Source of the DNA: Halictus rubicundus
Lineage: Eukaryota > Arthropoda > Insecta > Hymenoptera > Halictidae
DNA length: 64,000 bases
Reading direction: 5' to 3'
NCBI RefSeq assembly: GCF_050948215.1
Contig: NC_135153.1
Span: 9,576,058 to 9,640,057, forward strand
Positions 1 through 11,594 of this stretch are shown piece after piece (position 1 is the first letter of the stretch; every line of letters begins with the position of its first letter). Under the pieces are notes generated by a model, which was not told where the DNA came from, did no database searches, and saw nothing but the letters and a program-made list of their open reading frames with translations. A program made the position numbers and the translations under genes.

Positions 1-720
1 GACGTCGTCGTCGCCCTCGCCGCACTACAACACGAACATCGCTGTTCTCCACTGTTGGAGCACCTTTTACTTAGCGCGGCGCGCAAAGTGTGTATTTCCG
101 TGTGCACGCCATTCGAGTGCCATCTGTCGTGGAACTTTCTGCTTCCACGCGTCTTCGCGTTTTCTGGTAATTCGATGGAACGGTAAATTGCTTCTCTTTC
201 TCGCCGTAGGGCTACGGAGAAAGTGGGTTGCAAACAGGGCGCGGACCGTTTCTGGCCGGGGGAGGAACCTCCCGCGAAACTGTCGACATTATCCTTCCAC
301 GGACAGAAAGCCCGTTGTCGATTTCAGGATGTATGTAATGAGTGTTCTCGCCTTGTTTCCCGGCGACTGTAATGGAATTACAATCTTCCGCCCGCTGCGA
401 AACTGTCGCTCCGCTCGGCTACGTACGACCATAGGCGGTAATCTTTGCACCGGCAAATCCGCCGGGAGCCTCGATAAAATTTCCGATTCGATTCCCTCCG
501 GGGAGACCCACTGTAACAATATTTGATTCTATATTTTGAATTTACCTTCGCATCAGACGCCGCTTCCTTCTCGATTGCGCCGCGGCTTCTCGCGCGACTC
601 CGCTCTCGACCGCGCGTATCCTTGATCAAGGACATTCGTTGTTTTCTATTGTTTCTTTATCTGCTTCGAATATTTTGTATCTTCTTTATTTGCGTGGTTT
701 CGAGGCTGGCATAATTCCGT
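1..720. promoter_or_regulatory. CpG-rich block at the left edge, possible promoter or exon
   Basis: This block is richer in G+C and CpG than the DNA to its right; it includes a GACGTCGTCGTCGCC start and several GCGCG runs. Stop-free frames of 60-112 codons occur on both strands over 188-635, which is what GC-rich DNA gives by chance, and none has a recognisable domain. It could be the edge of a promoter or untranslated exon belonging to a gene outside the window. No TATA box, start codon context or splice pair decides this. Confidence 0.2.
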
Positions 721-742
721 GTTAACAGTCTTTCTTTTTTGG

Positions 743-773
743 TGGACGCGTAGAGGACGTATGAAGGTCAACC
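743..773 (+). repeat. Dispersed 31 bp repeat, copy 1
   Basis: The 31 bp beginning TGGACGCGTAGAGGAC and ending AAGGTCAACC recurs at 14497-14527 with one mismatch. AACAGT lies about 15-20 bp upstream in both places. It is probably the edge of a dispersed element whose full extent cannot be set from two copies. Confidence 0.6.
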
Positions 774-1591
774 TCTAAGATATTTGTCAATATATGCGAA
801 GAAGAAATAATTTTCCTGGAAATGGAGAAGCGTACAGTAGACCGGACGAGTTTTCGAATGTAAATACAAAATGTTTATGAACGGAACGAGAGACAGCCGA
901 AATAGTTGACGTGTAAACTGAAATCGGTGGAAGTTATTTACTATTCGCGTGAACCCGAGCAACAGTGAGCAGCGGTATACGATTCTCGTTTATTGGGCAT
1001 GCGAGGCGAACCTCGTGAGAGCGAAACGTGTGCATCAGAAAAATATCCTGACCGAAATCAACCATCGCGTCTTACATCTCCGGGAACTTAATAAAATGCC
1101 GAGGGAAACTGGCAGCCTCGACGCGGAACGCAATCGACGAAAAACTGGAGGAAATACGAGGAGGAATATTATCGCTGTTTTTGCTGCATACCGGCCCATA
1201 GCAAATATCTCGGGGATCGGAAATTAGTCAAGCGAGCGTCGCGCGGATTCTTCTTTCGCGGCTGCTTCATTGTTATCGCTACACTGCGGATCTTTATGCA
1301 AGGTAAACATTTTCTATCGGAATTACAACAAACTGGTGTGAAACACAAATTTATGTACTCCCTTAATAGTTCTGGTAGGTTGAAAATAATATAATAGTAC
1401 TTGTAAATACTTCTAACATTTTTGCTGATTTTAAATTACCATTATTCGTTCATAAAAATGCATAAAATCCGCAGTCTACTTGACACCAAGAATTTCAGTC
1501 TCAGAAATGTAGTTCAAGTCATTTGCAGTAACTTTTTCCTTTGCGAGAATGTTCTCCGCAGCTTTGTTAAAGAGTTATTAACGAAAACCAC
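774..1591. other. No gene seen
   Basis: Unique-looking sequence. A 92-codon plus-strand frame at 949-1227 has no recognisable motif and is not claimed as a gene. Confidence 0.5.
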
Positions 1592-1680
1592 GGACCAATC
1601 AGAGCGCGGCTACAGTAGACGGATTCCGGCTCGACCAATGCCAACGCCGCGCTCTGCTATTGCCGCGCTCTGATTGGTCC
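1592..1680. repeat. Inverted repeat with CCAAT motifs
   Basis: GGACCAATCAGAGCGCGG at 1592-1609 is perfectly reverse-complemented at 1663-1680, an 18 bp arm with a 53 bp centre. Both arms carry the pentamer CCAAT (bound by NF-Y in animals), and the centre repeats a GCCGCGCTCTG motif and another GACCAAT. The 89 bp unit could be a very short MITE or the footprint of one. No clear target duplication is visible. Confidence 0.65.
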
Positions 1681-4600
1681 ATGTATTTTGAAACTATTTT
1701 CTTAAAATTACGTTTATTTATAGTCGCATTAGCACTTAACTCATTAGCTACTGTACATAATGAAGAATTAAAAAAAAAAAAATACTCGATCTAACGAACT
1801 AATTGCCAGTTTAAGAAAAATAACAACGCAGATTAATTTCATTTCAGTTTATGTCGAATCTAGTCCCGTTCCTTCCGTAAGTTATCTCGAGATATGATTA
1901 AATATTTTATTATTCTTCCCGGCATCGCATGCAGCCCCTCATTCCGTATCAAGTAACTATAAAACTTTCGTCCGAAACGTTTTATTGTATCTCCAATAAT
2001 ACCTAGATAGTATCCGAGGAATAAAACTTCGAAAGTTACTTCGGCTTCTGAACTCGAGTCTTTGTCGATAGAAAAAGGTACGTGTCTCGTAATTTTGCTT
2101 ACTCTAGAAATACGTGAAGTTCCACAGTAATCGACATCCCCGGCGATCCCGTATAATCGAAAAATAAATTTCTTTTCAATTGATAACTTTCCTCCGCGGG
2201 AAGGTCCTCGTAACACGGAAATACACGGAGGGAATTTAAGTTTGAAATTAGAAATGTCAGGTGAAGCATATGTAATTTAACATCTCGCTGCCAACGTTTA
2301 TTTCGATAACAAGCTCCGTGTTTCGTCGAAGTTCCGAAAATCGATCAAATCGGATCGAGCTCAAATTTTCAACATAGCCTCATTTTGCATTAAAAACGCG
2401 TTTCTCAAAAGGATTCTTGGCGAGTCGAGCAAAAATGTGGTATCATATTAGCATGATTTTCTACCTTACCGACGAATTTTGGTTAGGTCTGGGCTCGGGG
2501 CTCTTCTTACAAAGAATTTTGATGAATTAAGATAATTATTAAGAGATTAGTGCAAAAACCGGATGAATTCTCATTTTTAAAATCGTTTAATTGTCATTTC
2601 AAATATACAAAAATGTGGATTTTACTTCAATAAGTTTAGTTTTATTGAAAAATGGGCTTGTCCGGTTTTTGTGCCAAGATCTTCAATTGCATATTGTAGC
2701 TATCTAGTATCATTACAATAGTTCGATTTTACTTCTAGTACAATGAAATTTAAGCATTGTCCGGGGAAAGGATTACAGTCAATGGAGAATTTATAGAATA
2801 AAGAAGACTTTCCAATTTATGGTCAGGAGACCGTTTCCTAGGAATTTAGGTTACAGCCTCCTTCAGGAGAGGCGTAGGTCGTCCTAAATCTTATAGTCGT
2901 ATTTTACAGGCTCGACGCTGGTCTTTGTAATGTCGGCCGTGTTGCATTGGGACTTCAAAAATTGCGTATTTGCGATGCAAAGTCAAGAAAAGTCTCTGTC
3001 CAGATTTCAGTGGTAAATTCGAACATTCATTAAGTTTGTTCAACCTGTTCCTTTCATCTTGTTATTCTCCTTTATGAAACTTGGCTTTTTCGAAGTGTCT
3101 ACGGTCAGCTTTGCTTTGAATTGCTTTGCATTGCTTTTTCAAGGCGCCCGTTTTTGCTTTGAACATTTCCTTGAGAGCCTTTATAAATTTCGAAGGAGGG
3201 ACGCATTTCTGTGAAGGTACCACTTGAATTTTGTGCTCCTTTCAGTGGAAATGCTGTGTTACACCGGGGATTTCCCCAATTCTCTAACCGTGTTAGAGCG
3301 AAATCATGTTGGTAGGAATGCTACCTTACACAGAGGTCACGTATACACGTACAAAATAATATTACAATGATCTATACACTGTGAAAGGAAAAATTTCTCA
3401 CTCTTTCCCACTGCTAAAAAATATAATTTATCAGTGGCCTTTAATTTTTTCCAAAGACCAAAGAAAAAGAAAATTTTGCGCACGATGATTGGTCGATCCT
3501 CTTCCGAAGGTAGGAACTGACCTAGAAATTAAGCCGTTCGACTTAATCAAGGACTAATTCGCAGAATCAGGCCACCAAGATGTCTCGCAACAGTCGTATC
3601 AACCCTCGAACCTTAAAATACATTTAATTCCACGTTCGCCTACTGAAAATCAATTTTGCTGCCAATTAATTACCAAGAAAAGATTATCACCGTTTAATCC
3701 CTCGCGGAAAAAACTTGGCGCATGTACATACAAAACAAAAACTCAAATTGAAATAAGTTGACGAGATTTAACGCGGTTCTCTGTCAATTTAGCTCGCGTA
3801 TGTCGCGGACGTGGACGTAAAGAGGTTAATTAAGTTTCGCTCGAACATTTCGCTCGCGGAACAATACGCCGGTTTCTCTGAAGCATGCATAAATCTGCGC
3901 AAAAAAAAATTTCACTTATCCCTACGGACGAAACTTGCAGAAAGACAAGATCCGTATGAAATATTCCTGAAAAAATGGAACAAACAAACTGATTCTAATA
4001 TCCCAAAACATTCGAAGTGGTACGTTCTGATATTAAGAGTCAAAACTCCGTAGATAAGGTAGAATAACCAGGTTACCGACAACAATAAGCGAAAAATGGT
4101 TTTACGTGCCTCAACTTTTCGTCCTTACGTGAGAATATTTTTCGCTGGGAAAGGGCTCGTTCGAAAGAGGAAGGTTCAATCTAGCGCACGCTGGTCATGA
4201 GCTGACAAGACTATGCGGATATTTGGTAATATAAGAGTTAGAAGTAGGCCAAAAATTGACGATGAGCATGCGTGGGTGAGTTTTCTGGATGAAATCGAGA
4301 GTAGCGCGCGCTAGGAAATATCTCCAACCAGAAATTGAGCTAGAGAAAAAAAAAGAATAAAAGGAGAAATAAGTAGTGAAAGATACATCGTATACATACT
4401 TTAAGAAACGTTGTAAAATAGCGAAATTGTACGCAGAAGTTTGAAAGGATCAATTTGACCGGGCGTGGTAGGTTTGGTGTTGACAGTGACCGAATATTAA
4501 TGAGAGCCGGTGTATGTTGTTCCGTTCGCAAACAAGTAAGAAGGGCGGCATTTTTGAAATCCGGTGACCTGCTTCGTGTATCTGTAATTCAGCAGGATTT

Positions 4601-5013
4601 TCGCGAGACTTCGCCTACGTAGGGTGCACACAGACGCGCCGCACCGGGGCCAGGCATGCACGAGGAAGACACGGCCGCATTGGCCGTGGCTGTACATAAA
4701 GTTTCTTTGTTCGCGGAGTTCCCTTTTCCGCGACTATCCCTCTTATTTTCCAGTAATTCGATACGCCGAGAAAATTGCTAGCGTAGTTGCGGTAATGCTT
4801 TCGGTACCACCTACAGCACATAAATATTTCTATTGTGCGACGTCGATTTCTTGCTCGATTATTCGAGCAGATCAACGCCTGGTAAATCGATTTTTATGTG
4901 GTGTGGGCGTGCCTCGCCTTGCCTCGGCTCGCTAGCCCTGAAAGGAAGGGATTATACCGGATCGAGCGTAAATAACGATGTACATTTACTGGAAAGAAGG
5001 AATATACCCGCGG
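1681..5013. other. No gene seen; one weak inverted repeat
   Basis: This is 3.3 kb without a credible frame. GCAAAAACCGGA near 2553-2566 is inverted as TCCGGTTTTTGTGC near 2659-2673, with related AGAT-containing flanks, giving a MITE-like unit of about 130 bp. A TTGCTTTG-type short repeat lies at about 3107-3140. The 4.6-4.95 kb part is more CpG-rich, with overlapping short frames on both strands. Confidence 0.45.
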
Positions 5014-5057
5014 CCTCCCCTCCCCTCCCTCCCCCCTCCACCCCCCTTCCCCTCCTC
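5014..5057 (+). repeat. Polypyrimidine tract, G4-capable on the minus strand
   Basis: A 44-base run of C and T is broken only by one A at 5040. The minus strand reads as successive runs of three to six G separated by one or two other bases, which fits the consensus for an intramolecular G-quadruplex and is also an H-DNA (triplex) type tract. Whether it folds in vivo is inference. Confidence 0.7.
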
Positions 5058-5729
5058 GGTTGCGCGAGGTGTTCGCAAACGGAAGCACATTTCGAATCCG
5101 ATTCGAAGTACGTTTAATACGGATATTAGAAATCGATGTCGAAATAAAAACAATGCGAGCATCCACGGAGAAATACGGGCAGATAATACCGGAAACAGAA
5201 AGGCCCCCCGATAACGTGTGTGCGCGGGGCGCTATTGCATCATACAACACGCAAAAAAGATTTATCTTAACATATTCATCGTTTCAACCGAAGATGTTAA
5301 TGTACAGATAAATGACCGCTCGGTATAAATAAAGATTTTATCCGTCGTTATAAAAACTGTGCTGGTAGAAACGCTTCGATAGCCGCGTACAGTAGCTCTG
5401 GAAAATATTCATCGCGCCGATTCATTTCAACAGGAAGTTGCTATGATTCCATTTATTATTCGTCGCTCGTGGACGTTGATCGCATGTTTGGCGAACTCGT
5501 TAACACGAATTGATCCTGGAATGCTCGCATCTTTTAAAATAATATTAACAAGAACTCGGAGGTAGACCTTTATGCATTTATGGCGTCCATCAGTGTTTAT
5601 AACGCAAGGACATGCTCATGCTACCAAACATTTATCATATTTTATTCTATTGCGAAGAACGTTTCAATCAGGAAAATAAGTTTCTCCCTTTTTTGTGCAA
5701 TATTTGTTTTTTAAGTTTCTATACATGTA
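5058..5729. other. No gene seen
   Basis: Mixed-composition sequence with short overlapping frames on both strands over 4833-5311. None has a recognisable motif. Confidence 0.45.
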
Positions 5730-6028
5730 GTATATGAATATAGTATATGTAGTATACATATAGTACAGTATATAGTATATGTAGTATACATATAGTACAG
5801 TATATAGTATATGTAGTATACATATAGTACAGTATATAGTATATGTAGTATACATATAGTACAGTATATGTATAGTATGTATACATATAGTACAGTATAT
5901 GTACAGTATGTATACATATAGTACAGTATATGTACAGTATGTATACATATAGTACATTATATGTATAGTATGTATACATATAGTACAGTATATGTATAGT
6001 ATGTATACATATAGTATAGTGTATGCAT
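5730..6028. repeat. Minisatellite, 31-32 bp TA-rich unit
   Basis: The core CATATAGTACAGTATAT recurs about nine times: at 5757, 5789, 5821 and 5853 (32 bp spacing), then at 31 bp spacing to about 6010. The early units contain TAGTATATGTAGTATA, and the later ones GTATAGTATGTATA or GTACAGTATGTATA, so there are two sub-types. Because neither strand's motif creates stops in some frames, Tyr/Ile/Cys-rich minus-strand frames up to 133 codons run through it. These are artefacts. Confidence 0.9.
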
Positions 6029-8285
6029 TGTGGAGCACAGTGCAGTAATTTTAATTTCAATGTGCATAACAGTGCATTGTGTAACAGTGTAACAGACATT
6101 TCGTGCATATTGTTATGCACTGTCGAGTTTTCATTAATACCTTCATGAACAATGCAAATACTGTAGTATCATTTATATATAATTTATTTAAATGAATTCT
6201 ATATCCATACGAGCACTGTTCGTTTCATGAAAATTAAATAGTAAATATAATTAAAATTCATTTTGGAATTCATTGCTGTGCAAACACTTTTTATGTTTAC
6301 CACATTATACGACAGCTCATGAATAATCTCTCTGAGCGTCTGCATTTTTAAAATTGTGTACATTATGTACATTTTTCGATAAAATAAATGAAGCGTTAGA
6401 ACAACAAACAACATGAAAACACGAAGCCGTATTAAATGTTTGGTTATACTAAATATTCAATTATTGAAATTGAGTACATGAAGTCTGCAGTTTGGCCTCG
6501 ATAATTTGTTATACTTCGAATAACTGTTATATACATTTATTCTTTATCGGAAGGATGTGTAGTGGCAGTCAAGCAGCTATGCGAATAAATCATTGTTATT
6601 GGCAGGTAGTGCTTTTCGAATCGATCGGACATCATAGTATGTTAAGCGCGGTACTTGGCGCAAATAGTGTGTTTCAGCTCGGTACAGCGTGCAATTGTTC
6701 GATTTTTATGAGAAAAAATTTATTACCGGAGAGCAATTCGCAGAGAATTGATTCAGTTTATGGTCGTCATCCCTCCCCATGATTTCTACCTGTGTCGAGG
6801 AAATGAAATGTGGAAAATTTGTGACGCGGATGACGGAGTGAATAAAACAAATCCTAGAAAATTTATAGAAAATCGAACGCAAATATTATATGGGTTCCCC
6901 AGTAGGTTCGTGTAGTTTTCACTTCGTAAGGAACTTTGTTTAATAAGATTTCCCACTCTGTAATATTTTCCATAAAATTGAACTTCTGCTCTCCTGAATA
7001 ATTACAACATAATTTATATTTGAGGTACAAAACGGTGTGCTGAAACTGTGGGGTCTAACAATTAAAATGTTATTGAACCTCGTAGTAAATTTTCGGTGTT
7101 GACATTAGAGTGATAGCTGCATTTTTCCGTTTAACTTTTTCAATACATGCCAGACCATAACAAATTCAATTGTTTCTATCCGTTGCTCCTCTTGTTTTAT
7201 AAAATTGGGCAACAATCTGAAAAGCAGCTGATGCAAAAATTGCCGATCAATTTGTATGCTTTATTGGAGGAAAAACCAACCTTTTTTGTTGTTTTTTTTT
7301 AACTTTTTTATACCTCTCCAATAAAACATTTATAAAGCTAAAAATTTATAAACTATAACAGCTTTATAACATTTATAAAGCTTAAAATAATAAAACATTT
7401 ATTTATTTGTAATGCCTAGAGAATATTATTTTGTGGTGAAAGCGTGGCGGTCCTTGTACACCATTCGATATCTTCTGTTTTTCTGTATCAGAATTGTTCT
7501 GAAAGTTTTCGTTTCGCGTCAGTAGCAATAAAGTTTTCGATTGAAAACTATGGAGTCTCCGGTGAATAAAGGTGTGCACCTCCGACAACGCAGGCCGCGA
7601 AACAAATTTTAAAAAAACCGTTCGCTCCAATGGATTACCACCTTCTTTGTTGCCTTCAAAATGACCGAAAAATGTATTCGAGCAAAAACTCCCCTGAATT
7701 TGCGAATACGCGGATTTAAAAGCTCAATTTTCAGTTTTAAAAGGGCGGGTTTTAAATATTGCATTTCCATTTTTAAGAAACGAGTTACAAAAATTCAACG
7801 CTCAACCGGAAATTTGGAAAAAGGTCATGGAAATGGTGGTGAATATGTAATAGCTTCTTTTGAAAAAGTTTTAGCTCCACAAAAAACTGCACACGTTTAT
7901 TAAACAAATATCCATTCACGAAACTTGTAAACTAGTTTTTTGTTTATAAATGTACAGCTTATATGTATATATAAACGTTAATTATTAATATTATTGATGG
8001 TTCCGTTTCCGTAGTTCAATCAGATGTCGAAAATAAAGTTAATTACAAATTGACAATAAATATAATATTTAAGTCAATATTTCCATTGTTGACTAGCTTT
8101 AAGTACAAAATTATTTAGCTGCACAAATGAAGCATACTGTCATTTGTGTTCAACTGGTAATCGTAAAATCTCGATGACATTTATCCTGCAGGACACCATC
8201 TTGCCCTACAATGTGGACTTAGACTCGTGATGAATATTCCGATGAGAGTCTAATAAATATGTGTTGTTGCTTCTGTTACCAAATA
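6029..8285. other. No gene seen; AT-rich
   Basis: Just after the minisatellite, GTGCATAACA (6062-6071) is inverted as TGTTATGCAC (6110-6119) among several CAGTGCAT motifs. At 7315-7400 a phrase close to AAAACATTTATAAAGCT is repeated locally. A 96-codon frame at 6492-6782 and an 80-codon frame at 7661-7903 have no recognisable domain. Confidence 0.45.
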
Positions 8286-8499
8286 CAGCGTTTACTCGAT
8301 ATATGTCCAAAACACGGGACTAGCCAGGGGCATATATCGGCCAGGAAATACTATTCTTTGATCCACTCGACCTTACACTTCTCGGCGACAGATGTCTCTC
8401 GAGCTTCTCGACCCCTCAAGGGGTATACCCCTCGGAAGTGGGGGTAGTTCTGCGACTTTTATCGCCTAGGCATTTGGGACATATATAGAGTGCACACTG
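8286..8499 (-). mobile_element. TA-flanked MITE, subfamily B, complete copy
   Basis: The element starts with CAGCGTTTACTCGATATATG and ends with the inverted form ATATATAGAGTGCACACTG, and TA lies at both outer edges. That is the target-site signature of Tc1/mariner-type elements. The interior carries the family core: ACTTTTATCG, a pale copy of the TCCCCACTNCCG segment, and GGGGTATACCCC. It has no coding capacity and at 214 bp fits a MITE. Eight relatives lie in this window. Strand is assigned relative to the 9.25 kb copy. Confidence 0.8.
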
Positions 8500-9247
8500 T
8501 ACAACAACCAGGTACTAATCATTGTAGTTAAAGCTGAAATCAAAGTACAATCGTAACTTTGCGTAAACCTGCGTATAAAATAAACATAAATTTTGACATA
8601 TTACATTATCGACAAGAAGGTGGTTCTAATTATGGCAGTTGCGAAAGAAATCACCAGGCAAGGGCTTAAAGCGATCGGAGCAACTGGTGGGTAATAGGAA
8701 CGTTTACTCTGGCGTCGTATACATCATTTTTACAAACATACGTACGTAAAAGTTTTTCTCGGGGAACGTCTATGCCAACAAGTGACAAGCGCGAGTAACG
8801 CGGGTCCAGTTTGTCATATCTTTTGAACTGTTCGCGGAAGTAATTCGAGGAGCACAAATAACTTCGGTAGGATGCCTCCAGTCAAGTTTATGTGGCGAAG
8901 TTATTGCGACGGCCGAATCTGTCTCTGCCGAATCAGCCGCGGCCGCATTTTTCAAATAACTTGTTGACACTTATGCAGGGCGGTGGTACAAAACGCTAGA
9001 ACGCATACAACTTTTATGCTTTATCGTTCCAGCCTCGAAACTTGTACGAACCGCGCCGCGGCGGAGCGAACGGCTGAAATACATGCAGACAATGCGGTTG
9101 CCTGCACGCGGCCGACCCCAGAATTTCATTCGATTGTGTACCACTGAAATAAGTTTTGATATTATTTCGAAGTTCGCGGCTGAATCCACCCTATTCGACT
9201 TTTGCTACGTCCTCGGAAGATGTTTCTGGAAGCTGTTTAGGAAAGTA
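8500..9247. other. No gene seen
   Basis: A CpG-rich patch (8.85-9.2 kb, with CGCGCCGCGGCGG) sits between two MITE copies. Frames on both strands are short and unrecognisable. Confidence 0.4.
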
Positions 9248-10365
9248 CAGTCTTTACTCGATATATGTCTCAAATATCTAGTCGATAAAAGTCCCGGAAC
9301 TATCCCCACTCCCGCGGGATATACCCCATGAGGGTCCAAGGAGCTCGCGTAGGTCAAAGAACAGTATCTCCTCGCCGATATATGTCCGTGTTTACTCTAT
9401 GTCTGTCCCAAATATCTAGCCGATAAAAGTCCCAGAACTATCCCCACTGCCACCGAATATACCCCGTGAGGGTCCAAGGAGCTCGCGTGGATCAAAGAAT
9501 AGTATCTCCTCGCCGATATATGTCCGTGTTTACTTTATATATATGTCCCAATTGCCTAGCCGATAAAAGTCCCGGAACTATCCCCACTCCCGCGGGATAT
9601 ACCCCATGAGGGTCCAAGGAGCTCGCGTAGGTCAAAGAACAGTATCTCCTCGCCGATATATGTCCGTGTTTACTCTATGTCTGTCCCAAATATCTAGCCG
9701 ATAAAAGTCCCAGAACTATCCCCACTGCCACCGAATATACCCCGTAAGGGTCCAAGGAGCTCGTGTGGATCAAAGAACAGTATCTCCTCGCCGATATATG
9801 TCCGTGTTTACCTTATATATATGTCCCAATTGCCTAGCCGATAAAAGTCCCGGAACTTTCCCCACTGCCGCGAGATATACCCCGTGAGGGTCCAAGGAGC
9901 TCGTGTGGATCAAAGAACAGTATCTCCTCGCCGATATATGTCCGTGTTTACCTTATATATATGTCCCAATTGCCTAGCCGATAAAAGTCCCGGAACTTTC
10001 CCCACTGCCGCGAGATATACCCCGTGAGGGTCCAAGGAGATCGTGTGGATCAAAGAACAGTATCTCCTCGCCGATATATGTCCGTGTTTACCTTATATAT
10101 ATGTCCCAATTGCCTAGCCGATAAAAGTCCCGGAACTTTCCCCACTGCCGCGAGATATACCCCGTGAGGGTCCAAGGAGCTCGCGTGGATCAAAGAATAG
10201 TATCTCCTCGCCGATATATGTCCGTGTTTACCCTATATATATATATGTCCCAATTGCCTAGCCGATAAAAGTTCCGGAACTATCCCCACTGCCGCGTGAT
10301 ATACCCCGTGAGGGTATATGTCCGTGGCTAGACCCGTGTTTTGGACAAATATCGATTAAACACCT
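9248..10365 (+). mobile_element. MITE, subfamily B, with interior amplified into about eight 138-140 bp units
   Basis: The left end CAGTCTTTACTCGATATATG follows a TA. The right end, with the CCCGTGTTTTGGACA and ATCGATTAAACACC elements, is a decayed inverted copy of the family terminus. Between them a unit of 138-140 bp is repeated head to tail, with the TTTAC landmark at 9252, 9391, 9529, 9669, 9808, 9947, 10087 and 10227. Every unit holds GATAAAAGTCCCGGAACT, TCCCCACT, ATATACCCC and GAGGGTCCAAGGAG, then CAAAGAA(C/T)AGTATCTCC and CGATATATGTCCGTGTTTAC. The last of these resembles the outer terminus, so each unit is itself bounded by terminus-like motifs. No coding frame is present. Units 5-7 are the most alike. 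Confidence 0.85.
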
Positions 10366-11398
10366 TAATATTGCGATTATTAAATTTATTTATGTCCAAC
10401 GACTTTCTGCAGGATAATGAGCCACTCAGTTTACTATAACAAATGTAACTAATAGTGCGCATGCAGAAACATTTGGATATTAGATACTGTAGTAACTATA
10501 AAGACGAAAGTAAAAGTGTTTCATTGTTTCCCGAAAAATTGTATAAATCGTAAATGTTTAAAGATCCTCAGTGTAATTACTGCTTGTTATCCCACCGCGA
10601 TACTGCGCCAGTTAAACTTTATCTGTGAATTGAGACCTCTTTCAAGAAGAGCAGTAAAATGTTTACAGAAATATTACGCCTATTTTATCTCGGTAAGAAA
10701 CTAAAGTACTGTGAAGAATCACTTAAATTCTTTTTTACGATGGGAATACTCCCTGTTATAAAAATTTTATATTTCTGTTACTCTACTCCGTTTCCTCATG
10801 GGCGTATTAAAGTCACAAGTCCTTTCTTCCGGATCGATGGTTTTCTTTTTACGTTGTACAGAGTGTCCGAAAAATGTTTTCCTTATATGATCCAAAATAT
10901 TATAATGGAGACTTCACTCGTGATTAAATTACTCCTAATGTTCTGATTCTAAATTTCATTTTGCAAAAGGTGCCAACTTTCCGATCAGGAACCGCTATTG
11001 TCCATATCATTGCTGACGAGTCATATTTCCAACTCGAGGAAGATTAATTTCAAACCAGCTCCTAGGAAGACGCTCTGTTGGCAGACAGTTTGGCAAACAC
11101 ATTTTCTTGACGTCTTCGGGTCTCGATCCGAATAGTCACTGACATGTGATGAATCTCAAGACGCAAGGCAGCAGTTAGCTGATCCGCTAAGTACACGTCC
11201 CCCTTGAGCTGGGTCCCTTGCGGGCTAACCTGTAGAGGATTCCACCCTCGCGTGTGACGTAACGGGGGATAACTATCACTTTGACAAGTAATTCGTTACC
11301 CAGTTTGCCCAAAAATCCTAAACTGCGTCCGAAATTGGTAAAAGGAGAGGAGCTCGTCTACTAAAATATCCGCTGATCACGAACGGGACACAAGTGTA
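10366..11398. other. No gene seen; holds one dispersed-repeat copy
   Basis: Short plus-strand frames at 10516-10704 and 10659-10946 are not recognisable. TACAGAGTGTCCGAAAA at 10857 resembles the TACAGGGTGTTTCAAAA edge of the repeat at 63.2 kb, but homology beyond it is not evident. Confidence 0.4.
11120..11300 (+). repeat. Dispersed repeat D, copy 1
   Basis: This segment aligns by eye with 36755-36925. Shared blocks include GAATAGT, TGACNTGT, CTCAA, CAGTTA, TCCG-TAAG, CCTGTAG and TACCCAGT, in the same order with gaps. Two copies cannot define the element's ends or class. A retroelement LTR or untranslated region is possible but not shown. Confidence 0.5.
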
Positions 11399-11594
11399 CA
11401 GTGATTTCTCTATATATGTTGCCAAGGCCTCGATGATAAAAGTCGCGGAATTATCCCCATTGCCGCGGGACCACGAAGCTCGGGAGGCCTCGTACACCGA
11501 GGAGTGTAAACATAACACGGCTCGGGTATGTCTCCTGGACGATACTTGACGCTGGTAAGACCCGTGTTGTTGACATATATCGAGAATTCACTGT
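11399..11594 (+). mobile_element. TA-flanked MITE, subfamily A, complete copy
   Basis: The element begins CAGTGATTTCTCTATATATG and ends ATATATCGAGAATTCACTG, flanked by TA on both sides. Internal landmarks are CCAAGGCCTCGATGATAA, GTCGCGGAATTATCCCCA, TGCCGCGGGACCACGAAGC and CGAGGAGTGTAAACATAA. Length is 196 bp with no coding capacity. It is close to the copy at 18375-18569. Confidence 0.88.

Noticed and set aside
188..635. 112-codon plus frame at the left edge with a hydrophobic start
   Set aside because: Opposite-strand frames of 76 and 85 codons cover the same CpG-rich DNA; no domain and no supporting context.
5664..6120. Tyr/Ile/Cys-rich minus-strand frames up to 133 codons
   Set aside because: Translation of the 31-32 bp TA-rich minisatellite; no non-repetitive protein sequence.
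9248..10365. CRISPR-like array
   Set aside because: Units are contiguous and similar along their whole length, with no unique spacers, and the context is eukaryotic. The same holds for 59843-61203.
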